DNA of 14,535 nucleotides from Bacteriovoracaceae bacterium. Lineage in GTDB: Bacteria > Bdellovibrionota > UBA1018. The translations under genes were made by a program, and so were the position numbers. The first letter of the stretch is position 1, and every line of letters begins with the position of its first letter. The notes beneath the pieces were generated by a model that saw nothing but the letters and a program-made list of their open reading frames with translations, did no database searches and had not been told where the DNA came from. The stretch spans positions 1 to 14,535 of the forward strand of contig CANFHS010000030.1 of assembly GCA_947446835.1 (NCBI GenBank). The letters run 5' to 3'. Of the stretch, positions 6,065-13,441 are shown piece by piece.

Positions 6065-6137
6065 AAAAAACAGGCGCGGCAGTCATCTCGACCGGCCTCC
6101 CGTGAAACGGTTTCCGGAGGAACGATGACTGCCGCGC
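6065..6137 (-). terminator. Long-stem terminator of the two-component operon
   Basis: Perfect 14-bp inverted repeat: GCGCGGCAGTCATC (6074-6087) and GATGACTGCCGCGC (6124-6137), enclosing a 36-nt loop with a further CCTCC/GGAGG pairing (6096-6100, 6116-6120). On the minus strand the stem is followed, after CTG, by six T (6070-6065). It begins about 70 nt after the stop of the response regulator gene and so should end the kinase-regulator transcript. Confidence 0.78.
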
Positions 6138-6208
6138 GACACCACGATCAAGACACCGCAGTTCCAATGCGGTCCACTGACACCCGGTGCAAACCGGATG
6201 CCCAGGGG

Positions 6209-7579
6209 TCATTCCAGCCCGTAGCGCCGCCGCTTGCGCCACAGCGTGGAAAGGTTGATGCCCAGGATGCTGGCCGCCTCCTCGAGGGTGCGGGCGGTGC
6301 CCAGCACCTGCTGAATGTGCACCTTTTCGAGCGATTCCAGGCTCATGGCGTCCGAAGGCGCGATGGCCAGGCTGGGTGCGCCTCCGGGCAATGAGGACAC
6401 CGGCAGACTCTGTTCCAGGACACGTTCGGGCAGGTCGTCCACGGTGACGAAGTCGCCCGTGCAAAGGATGGCCGCCCGCTCCAGCGCGTTCTTGAGCTCG
6501 CGGATGTTGCCTGGCCACGAGTAGGCCAGGATGGCGCGCTTGGCCGGTTCGTCCAGCGGCCGGGGCTTGCGCCCGGTCACGCCGAACGAGCGGGCCAGGA
6601 GCGTTTCGGCCAGCTCCAGGATGTCCTCCGGCCGCTGGCGCAGCGACGGCATGTGCAGGTCGATCACGTTCAGGCGGAAATACAGGTCCTCGCGGAAACG
6701 GGCATCCCGCACCTCGCGCTCCAGGTCCTTGTTGGTGGCCGCGATGATCCGCACGTCCACGCGCACCGTCTTGGTGTCGCCCACCCGCTCGAACTCGCGT
6801 TCCTGCAGGAAGCGCAGCAGCTTGGTCTGCAGGTGCGGCGAAATCTCGCCGATCTCGTCCAGGAACACCGTGCCGGTGTCGGCCGCCTGGAGCCGACCCA
6901 TCTTGTCCTTCACCGCACCCGTGAACGCGCCCCGCACGTGGCCGAACAGTTCGCTTTCCAGGAGGTTCTCGGACAGGGTGGCGCAGTTCACCACCGCGAA
7001 CGGTTTGCCGGCCCTTGGACTGCAGTCGTGGATCGTCTTGGCCAGCAGCGTCTTGCCGGTGCCGCTTTCACCGGTGACCAGCACCGAGGAGTCGGTGGCA
7101 GCGACCTTCTTGGCCGTCTCAAGCAGCTTCTGCATCTTGGGATTCTTGCTGGCGATTGTCTGTGGCTCGGAGAGCACGTCCACCTGGTCGCGCAGACGGC
7201 TGTTCTCGTCGCGCAGGCGCCGGAACTCCTCGATCCGCGTGATCAGGTGCTCGACCTGCTCAGGGGTGAAGGGCTTGACCAGGTAATCGTAGGCTCCGTT
7301 CCTCATGGCCGCCACCGCCGTGTCGATGCTGCCGTAGGCGGTCATGATGACCACCGTGGCCGACGGAAAGTATTCGCGCGCCTTGCCCAGCAGGTCCAGG
7401 CCGCTCATGCCGTCCATGCGAAGGTCCGTGAGCAGGATTTCGGGCACCTGCCGGCGCATCAGGGCGATGGCCATCTCACCGCTTTCGGCCGTCTCGACCT
7501 GGTGTCCCTGCTCCTTCAGGACAGCCTCCATCGTGCTCAGAATGCTCTTCTCGTCATCAACCACGAGCAATCGCGCCAC
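6209..7579 (-). CDS. NtrC-family sigma-54 response regulator (AlgB-like)
   Basis: 456 residues; GTG start with AAGGAGA 6 nt upstream. Domains in order: receiver, about 1-120, with Asp8/Asp9, phospho-acceptor Asp52 and Lys102; AAA+ sigma-54 interaction domain, about 140-370, with Walker A GESGTGKT (170-177), the sigma-54 contact loop GAFTGA (217-222), Walker B VFLDE (238-242) and WPGNIREL (355-362); Fis-type helix-turn-helix, about 415-453, ending STLWRKRRRYGLE. When phosphorylated such proteins remodel RNA polymerase-sigma-54 from upstream sites. The C-terminus and the pairing with a membrane kinase look most like AlgB of the KinB/AlgB system, but the target genes need not be alginate-related. 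Its ribosome site lies near the 3' end of the kinase gene (23-bp overlap), so translation is probably coupled. All key residues are intact. Confidence 0.95.
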   Translation of the reverse strand: MARLLVVDDEKSILSTMEAVLKEQGHQVETAESGEMAIALMRRQVPEILLTDLRMDGMSGLDLLGKAREYFPSATVVIMTAYGSIDTAVAAMRNGAYDYLVKPFTPEQVEHLITRIEEFRRLRDENSRLRDQVDVLSEPQTIASKNPKMQKLLETAKKVAATDSSVLVTGESGTGKTLLAKTIHDCSPRAGKPFAVVNCATLSENLLESELFGHVRGAFTGAVKDKMGRLQAADTGTVFLDEIGEISPHLQTKLLRFLQEREFERVGDTKTVRVDVRIIAATNKDLEREVRDARFREDLYFRLNVIDLHMPSLRQRPEDILELAETLLARSFGVTGRKPRPLDEPAKRAILAYSWPGNIRELKNALERAAILCTGDFVTVDDLPERVLEQSLPVSSLPGGAPSLAIAPSDAMSLESLEKVHIQQVLGTARTLEEAASILGINLSTLWRKRRRYGLE

Positions 7580-9515
7580 TGTATTCTCCTTGTTGTCTTG
7601 CGGTTTCCGTCTTCAAAGACTTGGGGGGTTCCGTGGGCTGCAACGGCAGCTCAAAGGCGAACTCGGCACCGTGCCCGGGCTCGCTCTGCACCCAGATGCG
7701 GCCGCCGTGCGCCATCACGATCTCCTTGGCGATGGCCAGGCCCATGCCCACGCTGCCGGTGCGGGCCACGCGCAGGTCATACGACGCATTGAACTTGTCG
7801 AAGATGCGCTCCAGACGGTCGCGGGGAATTCCGGGACCCGTATCGCGGATGCGGACCTCGACGCTCTTCTCGGAGACCGAAAGTCGCGCGGTCACCCGGC
7901 CTCCGCGCGGCGTGTGCCTCAGCGCGTTGGTCAGCAGGTTCGACAGCGCCCAGGACACCTTGGTGGCATCCATCTCGATCAGCGCGCCGCCCGCGGCCTG
8001 GGGCGGCGGGGTGTACACCATCTCGACGCCCCGACCAAAAGCCTCGGGCTGGAAGTGCTGCACGGACTGCTTGAGCAGCTTGCCCAGATCGCTGCGCTTC
8101 ACCATCAGTCGCTGCGTGAGGTTGTCGAAGGTGGTGGCCGAAAGCAGGTCGTCCAGAAGCACACGAAGCCGGTCCACATCGTCGGCGCAGGTCTGCACCA
8201 GGGCTCGATGGGTCGGGTTCGGGAACTGGTCGACCGACTTCTTGAGCAGCCGGGTAGCCATGGTGAGGCTCGTGACCGGCGTCTTGACCTCGTGCGAAAG
8301 TGACGCCAGGAAGGCTCCCTTGGCGTCCTGGCTTTCGCGCACCAGGGTCACGTCGCGGGCCAGGATCATGGTCCTGGCCTGCCACTGTTCCAGGACGCCC
8401 GCGTCCGCGCCCGGCAGCGTGTGCTCGATCCGGGCAATCAGCTCGTCGGAAATGGGAAAAGCTTCCAGCAGGTACCAGAGCGTCGGCCCATGCTCCTGCT
8501 TGACCGACAGCTCAAACGGCATGCTGGTGCCCTGCACCTTCTGCAAGGCCTGCCAGCCGCGACGTTCTTCGGGCGTGGAGGCCTGCTCGGGCGCGGCCAG
8601 CAGGTTCACGATGCCCCGTTGCAGGGTGCCTGCCTCGAGGTTCAGGATGCGTTCGCCCACCGGATTGGCATAAAGCAGGTTCACATCCCGGAGCAGGAAG
8701 ATGCCATCGAGGGTCGATGCGGCAATGATCTCGGCACGGCGCTTTTCCATCAGGAGGCGGCGCACGTTCAAGGCGCGGTAACCCTTGAGCCGCAACAGCA
8801 GCTGCTCAAAGCTCCGGGCCACGCCGGTAATTTCAGGGGCCAGCCAGTGGGCGTGGGGCAGGGCGATCCGGTCCAGGTCCCCTTCCAGGTCCACACGATC
8901 CAGCGTGCTTCCCAGGGCTTCCAGAGGCCGCACGATGACCCGGATGATTTCATAGGAAACAAAGAGGAGGACCGCCGCAAAGAGGACGGTCGCAGCCGCC
9001 GCGATCCGGAAGTCGCGTTTTTCCTGGCGGGCTTCCAGCACACTGATGCTTTGCTCGTCGTCGACGCGGTGATCGAGCCAGGAGGAAAGCTCGGCCTCCA
9101 GACGCTTCAAAGGCAAGGCGCCCGGAGTCCACGCGCCAGGCACCTGGAGGCTCTTCAGGTACTGATGGAAAGAATGCTGGATCGAAGCCAGGAGGGCGGT
9201 GTCCTGCACGGCGTTCGTGTCGGCCGCAAAATAATCCAGGCGCGCCAGGGCGGTGGATTCGGCCACTGCGAGCTCGGGACTCTCGGCTGCTCGAAGCTTC
9301 TCCAGCTCCAGCACTGCCTGGTGCATGCCCCGGGCACGCCCCACCTCGGCCCGCGCCTCCACCAGCGCCCGCTCCTCGAACAGGGCCTGCCGATGCAGAC
9401 GGTGCAGCACCGCCATCGAAAAGAGAAGCGAACAGCCCAGCAGGCACGCCACCAGAAGCCCAAGGCGGAGCTTGAGCGACAGCCCAGAACCTCGACCCCC
9501 CCCGCTCTTCCTCAT
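7557..9515 (-). CDS. Membrane sensor histidine kinase partnered with the NtrC-type regulator
   Basis: 652 residues, ATG with AGGGGGGAG 7 nt upstream. Architecture: transmembrane segment about 17-36; helical periplasmic sensor about 41-168; second transmembrane segment about 170-191; HAMP-like linker about 192-250; PAS-like domain about 258-345; HisKA with SLSHEVKTP and phospho-acceptor His408; HATPase with N-box SNLLTNALRH (Asn530), DTGPGIP (558-564) and GSVGMGLAIAK (587-597). It autophosphorylates and passes phosphate to the regulator at 6209-7579. The periplasmic part has few distinctive motifs, so the signal is unknown; the layout is like KinB. The last 23 bases overlap the regulator gene. 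A sigma-54-type promoter at 9552-9567 precedes it. Confidence 0.94.
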   Translation of the reverse strand: MRKSGGGRGSGLSLKLRLGLLVACLLGCSLLFSMAVLHRLHRQALFEERALVEARAEVGRARGMHQAVLELEKLRAAESPELAVAESTALARLDYFAADTNAVQDTALLASIQHSFHQYLKSLQVPGAWTPGALPLKRLEAELSSWLDHRVDDEQSISVLEARQEKRDFRIAAAATVLFAAVLLFVSYEIIRVIVRPLEALGSTLDRVDLEGDLDRIALPHAHWLAPEITGVARSFEQLLLRLKGYRALNVRRLLMEKRRAEIIAASTLDGIFLLRDVNLLYANPVGERILNLEAGTLQRGIVNLLAAPEQASTPEERRGWQALQKVQGTSMPFELSVKQEHGPTLWYLLEAFPISDELIARIEHTLPGADAGVLEQWQARTMILARDVTLVRESQDAKGAFLASLSHEVKTPVTSLTMATRLLKKSVDQFPNPTHRALVQTCADDVDRLRVLLDDLLSATTFDNLTQRLMVKRSDLGKLLKQSVQHFQPEAFGRGVEMVYTPPPQAAGGALIEMDATKVSWALSNLLTNALRHTPRGGRVTARLSVSEKSVEVRIRDTGPGIPRDRLERIFDKFNASYDLRVARTGSVGMGLAIAKEIVMAHGGRIWVQSEPGHGAEFAFELPLQPTEPPKSLKTETARQQGEYSGAIARG

Positions 9516-9544
9516 GCGTTCACTCCCCCCCTGGTCACCGGGGC

Positions 9545-9554
9545 GCGTTAACGC
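9545..9554. promoter_or_regulatory. Palindrome overlapping the -12 region of the kinase promoter
   Basis: Perfect 10-bp palindrome GCGTTAACGC. It covers the GC of the -12 element and the bases down to about -4 of the predicted kinase promoter, a position where a bound protein would block polymerase. It shares the TAACGC half-site with the dyad at 9684-9703. Operator function is inferred. Confidence 0.35.
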
Positions 9555-9567
9555 AAACTCAGTGCCG
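9552..9567 (-). promoter_or_regulatory. Sigma-54-type promoter for the kinase-regulator operon
   Basis: Minus strand CGGCACTGAGTTTGCG: the core GGCAC-N5-TTGC is exact; three flanking consensus positions differ (C for T at 1, T for R at 7, G for W at 16). Predicted +1 about 9541, leader about 26 nt including the ribosome site. This would place the operon encoding a sigma-54 activator itself under sigma-54 control. Confidence 0.6.
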
Positions 9568-9683
9568 ACCTCAAGTTGTTGAAATCATGGAGCTCGACGA
9601 ATCCGCGCCCGATCCGAAAGGCCATTTCGTTGCGGAGTGCCCGATGCAAAAAGCACGAACGGAACCGCTGGAGAGTTGCTAAA

Positions 9684-9703
9684 TGAACTAACGCGTTGAG
9701 TCA
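9684..9703. promoter_or_regulatory. Dyad upstream of the kinase operon, possible activator site
   Basis: TGA-N3-AACGCGTT-N3-TCA, 14 of 20 bases symmetric. Its centre is about 152 bp upstream of the predicted +1 of the kinase promoter. It contains TAACGC, also present in the palindrome at 9545-9554. The remaining 9568-9683 and 9704-9822 hold no convincing gene. Confidence 0.35.
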
Positions 9704-9822
9704 AGTCCTTGGGGAATAAACGTGGGGTCCATGCCGGGGCCACGCATCCCAGGAGTGCCGCCAAGGTGAAAAGCTCCCGCCTCAGTTCGCTCCAGCGACT
9801 GATCGAGGCTTCTTCCCTCATC

Positions 9823-10050
9823 TCAGCGCCGCTCGCTCGACGAAACCACTCGTCGCATCAGGATCCCCGAGGCCACGCCCACGGTCAGGGCGGCCAAAGC
9901 CATCGGGAACGGCCGCTCGCGACCAAACCGTTCAACTTCCTGGGTCCAGGCGCGCATGTCGAACGCCTCGAGCGCTCGGTCCAGGTCGCCTCGGATCTTG
10001 CGGACCAGGTCTTCAGTAGGACGCAAAGGAATGGGACGCTCGACAGCCAT
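9823..10050 (-). CDS. Small C-tail-anchored membrane protein
   Basis: 75 residues, ATG with GGAGGG 8 nt upstream. Residues 11-45 form an amphipathic, charged helix (DLVRKIRGDLDRALEAF); residues about 47-65 are a single hydrophobic segment with small residues (ALAALTVGVASGILM) followed by a short basic tail (RR...SSERR). The shape, soluble helix plus C-terminal membrane anchor with Gly/Ala spacing, resembles the DUF883/ElaB-YqjD type of stress-induced membrane proteins, which bind ribosomes; I see shape similarity only. It follows the DksA/TraR-like gene after 32 nt and is probably in its operon. Confidence 0.7.
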   Translation of the reverse strand: MAVERPIPLRPTEDLVRKIRGDLDRALEAFDMRAWTQEVERFGRERPFPMALAALTVGVASGILMRRVVSSSERR

Positions 10051-10082
10051 GGGGAAGGCCCTCCGGACCCAGCACCAAGCAA

Positions 10083-10472
10083 TCAGCGGGCCACGGCCGC
10101 CCCACCGCCACGCATCACGCGGCTCTGCTGGCGTTCCTCGATTTCCTGGCACTTGGCGCACAGCCGGGCCTCGGGCAACACGGTCAGCCGGCGCTGGGGG
10201 ATCTCCTCCTCGCAGTCTTCGCAGGTGCCGAAGTTGCCGGATGCCATCTTGGCCAGCGCACGCTCGATGGCGATCAGTTCCTTGCGCTCCTGCTCGGCCA
10301 ACGACTGCTCGCGCTCCAGCTGCTCCAAGGCCTGCGCCATGTCGACGATTTCGGCCTGGTTCTCGTTCATGGGTTTCATGTCCCGCTCCCTGTCGAAAGT
10401 TTCGCCCACGCCCAGCTGATCCCTGCGGGCGAGAAGCGACTGCCGGATCCTGTTCAACGTGTCGCCGTCCAT
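10083..10472 (-). CDS. DksA/TraR-family C4 zinc-finger protein
   Basis: 129 residues, start supported by GGAGAG 4 nt upstream. A long charged coiled-coil region (about 1-78, with NENQAEIVDMAQALEQ at its tip) is followed by the zinc finger: Cys84-x2-Cys87 in GTCEDCEEEIP and Cys105-x2-Cys108 in LCAKC, all four ligands present. Family role: insertion into the secondary channel of RNA polymerase, changing initiation at stringent-response promoters, often together with ppGpp. The coiled-coil tip lacks a clear D-x2-D-A pair like that of E. coli DksA, so it may be a paralogue with a different effect. Upstream, 10473-10540 contains only a weak sigma-54-like match. Probably co-transcribed with 9823-10050. 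Confidence 0.88.
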   Translation of the reverse strand: MDGDTLNRIRQSLLARRDQLGVGETFDRERDMKPMNENQAEIVDMAQALEQLEREQSLAEQERKELIAIERALAKMASGNFGTCEDCEEEIPQRRLTVLPEARLCAKCQEIEERQQSRVMRGGGAAVAR

Positions 10473-10540
10473 AGAGCTCTCCGACCGCGCACATTTGCGG
10501 CTTTCATGCCAGCATCGGCGGTCGGCGAGCGGGGCGGCGA

Positions 10541-11476
10541 TCAGCGTTTACGGGAACGCGAGCGGTCGCACGAGGCGGCAAACGCAGCCACGTAGCGCGA
10601 AGCCGGCGGCTTGCGCAGGAAACGGGAGAACCCGACACTGAGCCGCGCCACGGCGTCCAGGTCGATGCCCGTGCGAAGTCCCATGCCTTCGAGCATGTAC
10701 ACCAGGTCCTCGGTGGCCAGATTGCCCGCGGCGCCGGGAGCGAACGGGCAACCGCCCAGACCGCCCGCCGAACTGTCCAGCGTGCGGATACCCAGCTCGA
10801 TCGACCGGAGCGCATTGGCCAAAGCGGTTCCCCGGGTGTCGTGGTAATGGCCCGCCAGCTTCTCCTGCGGGGCAAGCCCCAGCGCCGGACGCATCACGGC
10901 TTCGATGTCCCGGGGCGTGGCCACGCCGATCGTGTCCCCGATGGAAACCTGCGAGACTCCCAGCCCGAGCAGCGCTTCGACGACCTTGAGCGCGCGGGAC
11001 GGCCGGACCTTGCCCTCGAACGGGCAGCCGAACGCGGTGGACACATAGCCGCGCACTTCCATGCCGCGGCGATGGGCCTCGGGAACAATGCGGGAAAACT
11101 GCTGCAGGGACTGCTTGACCGACATGCCGATGTTCCGGCGGGCAAAGGTGTCGGTGGCCGCGGTGAAAATGGCGATATTCCGGGCGCCCGCCTTGATGGC
11201 GCGCCTCAGGCCCGTCTCGTTGGCCACCAGCGACCAGGCCCGCGCGCGTCCCAGGCGCCAGGAGCGATCGTGGAGAGCGGCATACAGGCGCTCGGTGTCG
11301 GCCATCTGCGGAACCCGATCCGGCCGCACGAAGGCGCCCAGCTCGAAGTCCCGGATGCCGGCATCCAGGAGGCCCCGGATGAGCGTGATCTTGCGCGCGG
11401 TCGACACCAGGGCCTTCTCGTTCTGGAGCCCGTCGCGGACGCCCACTTCAAAGACCCGGACCGTTTCACGCGCCAT
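10541..11476 (-). CDS. mvaB: Hydroxymethylglutaryl-CoA lyase
   Basis: 311 residues. Cleaves HMG-CoA to acetoacetate and acetyl-CoA, the last step of leucine breakdown, in the cytoplasm. Motifs: EVGVRDGLQNE with Arg14/Asp15; AWSLVANE; STAFGCPFEGKV; SIGDTIGVATP; metal-binding HYHDTRGTALAN with His210 and His212; and the signature GGLGGCPFAPGAAGNLATED with the active-site-loop Cys243. ATG at 11476 is chosen because the protein then starts right at the conserved barrel and overlaps the preceding gene by 11 bp; a start at 11524 would add 16 unconserved residues. Last gene of the leucine operon (equivalent to liuE). It ends in a basic tail RSRSRKR; no terminator is evident after it. Confidence 0.94.
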   Translation of the reverse strand: MARETVRVFEVGVRDGLQNEKALVSTARKITLIRGLLDAGIRDFELGAFVRPDRVPQMADTERLYAALHDRSWRLGRARAWSLVANETGLRRAIKAGARNIAIFTAATDTFARRNIGMSVKQSLQQFSRIVPEAHRRGMEVRGYVSTAFGCPFEGKVRPSRALKVVEALLGLGVSQVSIGDTIGVATPRDIEAVMRPALGLAPQEKLAGHYHDTRGTALANALRSIELGIRTLDSSAGGLGGCPFAPGAAGNLATEDLVYMLEGMGLRTGIDLDAVARLSVGFSRFLRKPPASRYVAAFAASCDRSRSRKR

Positions 11477-11966
11477 TCGAGCCCGCTCCGTTGGCCGGGG
11501 CTTCCAGATCGAGGAAGCGGTCACCCGGCATGAGCTGCTGGCCCTCGGTGACCCGCACGCGGGTCACCTGGCCCGCCCACGGCGCCTTGATCGCAAACTC
11601 CATCTTCATGGCTTCGACCAAGAGCAGCGGTTCGCCCTGGGCCACGGTCTGCCCTTCGCGGACCAGGAGCTTGCGCACCTTGCCCGGAAACTGGGCCGCC
11701 AGGTCCGAGTCGGCGCCATGCGCTTCGCCGGCATGCGAGCGGCGATCGCTGAGAACCTCGGCAAAGCCCAGGGCGCCCTCGGCGCTGAACCCCAGCTTGC
11801 CGCGCGATTCCCAAAGGGCCAGGCGCCGGCGCTCGACCGTGCCATTCGGACGCACGCGCGAAGCCACCACCCAGCCACCCGGACGGACCTCGAAGCGCCA
11901 CCAGGATTGGGCCTCCGGCAAGGCAAAGCGGGCACCCGCCATCTTCAGGCTTTCTTTGGCGCTCAT
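11466..11966 (-). CDS. Biotin carboxyl carrier protein (detached C-terminal part of acyl-CoA carboxylase alpha)
   Basis: 166 residues. C-terminal biotinyl domain about 88-155 with VEAMKME; Lys121 is the biotinylation site. Residues 1-85 (WWRFEVRPGGWVV...) correspond in place to the region joining carboxylase and carrier in one-chain 3-methylcrotonyl-CoA carboxylase alpha subunits. The carrier moves carboxybiotin from the biotin carboxylase to a carboxyltransferase. Its ATG overlaps the stop of the biotin carboxylase gene (ATGA), with its own strong GGGAGGG ribosome site 5 nt upstream; this supports a real split rather than a sequencing frameshift. The substrate acyl-CoA is inferred from the neighbours as 3-methylcrotonyl-CoA. 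Confidence 0.9.
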   Translation of the reverse strand: MSAKESLKMAGARFALPEAQSWWRFEVRPGGWVVASRVRPNGTVERRRLALWESRGKLGFSAEGALGFAEVLSDRRSHAGEAHGADSDLAAQFPGKVRKLLVREGQTVAQGEPLLLVEAMKMEFAIKAPWAGQVTRVRVTEGQQLMPGDRFLDLEAPANGAGSNGA

Positions 11967-13441
11967 GACAACCCTCCCGCTCCCAGCGTGGTCCAGGGCG
12001 AAGCCAGTGCCGAAGCCCCCTCGCCCCGCCCCGCGGCCAGGCCGGCTCCCGCCCGGGTCATGCCCTGCGCCCGGGCAGCCGCCAGAAGCTCCAGCGCTTC
12101 GGCCGAGGGCCCTGAACGGAACCGGGGCGCGAACTCGCGCTCCAGCCAGTGCGTGTGGACCTTGCCATCGATCACTTCGGGGTCGCGGGCCAGCTCCAGC
12201 AGGTAACGCTGGTTCGTGCCCATGCCCAGGATGACGGTGTCTTCGAGAGCCACCCGCAGCCGGGCCACGGCACGGGCGCGGTCTTCAGCCCAGACAATCA
12301 GCTTGCCCAGCATCGAATCAAACGAAGTGCCGATGGTCTGGCCTTCTTCGATGCCGCTGTCGATGCGGATTCCAGGGCCCGAAGGCCAGCGCAGCCGCTC
12401 CACCTTGCCAGGCGTGGGCAAAAAGCCCTGGGCCGGATCTTCGGCATACAGCCGCACTTCGATGGCGTGGCCGCGGGCCTGGGGCGTTTCGGCCAGCACG
12501 GTGGCATCGGGCCTGAGCGCCTGCTCCAGCTGCGCGCGCACCAGATCCACTCCCGTCACCAGCTCGGTGACCGGGTGCTCCACCTGCAGGCGGGTGTTCA
12601 TTTCCAGGAAGTAGAAACCGCCCTTTTCATCGACCAGGAACTCGATGGTTCCGGCGCTGCGGTACCGGACTTCCCGCACCAGCTTCAAGGCTGCCTCGAA
12701 CAGGCCCTGGCGGGTGGCATCCGAAAGGTGGGGCGCGCGGGCCTCTTCCCAGACCTTCTGGTGGCGCCGTTGCAAAGTGCATTCGCGCTCATGCAGGTGC
12801 ACGCCGTGCCCCCGGCCATCGCCAAAGACCTGCACTTCAATATGGCGGGGCTTTTCGACCAGTCGCTCCAGGAACAAGGTGCCGTCACCGAAGGCGCTCC
12901 TGGCTTCGGCCGAGGCGCTTTCGGCCGAGGCGTCCAGGTCTTCCGGCCGCTCCACCCGGCGCATGCCCTTGCCTCCGCCTCCCGCCGCAGCCTTGAGCAG
13001 CAGCGGAAATCCCACCTTCGCAGCGGCGGCCTTCAGGTCGGCGCCTTCCTGCACCCGCGCCCAGGGCAGGGTCGGCACGCCAATGCGTTCGGCCAGTTCC
13101 TTGGCGGCAATCTTTCCGCCCAGCAGGTCCATGGTTTCACCGCGAGGACCCACGAAGGTGAGGCCCGCCTTCTCGATGGCGTTGGCGAATACCGAGCGCT
13201 CGGACAGGAACCCGTAACCCGGATGAACCAGGGTCGCGCCCGACGAAACCGCCGCGCGGACCACCGACTCGACGTTCAGGTAAGAGTCGACGCATTCCAG
13301 CTCGTCGGCGTAGGTCAGGTGACGCGCTTCTTCGTCGCCAGGGGCCACGATGGCCACCGTGCCAAAGCCCATTTCCCGGCACGCCTGGAAAACACGGCAG
13401 GCGATTTCCGAGCGATTGGCAACCAGGACTTTCAAAGCCAC
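11963..13441 (-). CDS. Biotin carboxylase subunit, probably of 3-methylcrotonyl-CoA carboxylase
   Basis: 492 residues. ATP-dependent carboxylation of carrier-bound biotin. N-terminal domain KVLVANRSEIACRV (usually NRGEIA); HPGYGFLSE at 73-81; ATP-grasp glycine loop GGGGKGM (154-160); HIEVQVFGD (200-208); ECTLQRRHQKVWEEA (220-234); catalytic EMNTRLQVEHPVTE (280-293). The GTG at 13441 has GGAGG 5 nt upstream and overlaps the preceding gene's stop by 10 nt; a TTG at 13435 would also keep the conserved start but has worse spacing. The usual liuD product is about 650-660 residues with carboxylase and carrier in one chain; here 492 + 166 residues cover the same. No carboxyltransferase beta gene lies in the window. 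Confidence 0.93.
   Translation of the reverse strand: MALKVLVANRSEIACRVFQACREMGFGTVAIVAPGDEEARHLTYADELECVDSYLNVESVVRAAVSSGATLVHPGYGFLSERSVFANAIEKAGLTFVGPRGETMDLLGGKIAAKELAERIGVPTLPWARVQEGADLKAAAAKVGFPLLLKAAAGGGGKGMRRVERPEDLDASAESASAEARSAFGDGTLFLERLVEKPRHIEVQVFGDGRGHGVHLHERECTLQRRHQKVWEEARAPHLSDATRQGLFEAALKLVREVRYRSAGTIEFLVDEKGGFYFLEMNTRLQVEHPVTELVTGVDLVRAQLEQALRPDATVLAETPQARGHAIEVRLYAEDPAQGFLPTPGKVERLRWPSGPGIRIDSGIEEGQTIGTSFDSMLGKLIVWAEDRARAVARLRVALEDTVILGMGTNQRYLLELARDPEVIDGKVHTHWLEREFAPRFRSGPSAEALELLAAARAQGMTRAGAGLAAGRGEGASALASPWTTLGAGGLS

Noticed and set aside
6184..6197. Hairpin CCGGT/ACCGG just after the response regulator stop
   Set aside because: No T run; the true terminator lies further on at 6065-6137.
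6125..6394. Plus-strand frame beginning ATGACTGCC after GGAGG, 89 codons
   Set aside because: The good ribosome-site look comes from the terminator stem; the frame is antisense to the end of the regulator gene and has no recognisable content. A mapped plus-strand transcript here would reopen it.
5244..6518. Upstream extension of the secreted-protein frame (424 codons)
   Set aside because: It crosses a sigma-54-type promoter, a terminator and part of the response regulator gene; the GTG at 5855 has the ribosome site and the signal peptide.
9715..9744. Possible terminator CGTGG/CCACG followed by TTTATT on the minus strand
   Set aside because: Only a 5-bp stem with a 14-nt loop and a broken T run.
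9585..9821. 78-codon minus-strand frame starting one base after the stop of gene 9823-10050
   Set aside because: No ribosome site, composition unlike a protein beyond the first 25 residues, and it runs through the upstream region of the kinase promoter. A decayed gene cannot be excluded.
10496..10511. Sigma-54-like match TGGCATGAAAGCCGCA upstream of the DksA/TraR gene
   Set aside because: GG and GC are correctly spaced, but the -12 TT is CC and one -24 base differs; too weak to call without a mapped transcript start.
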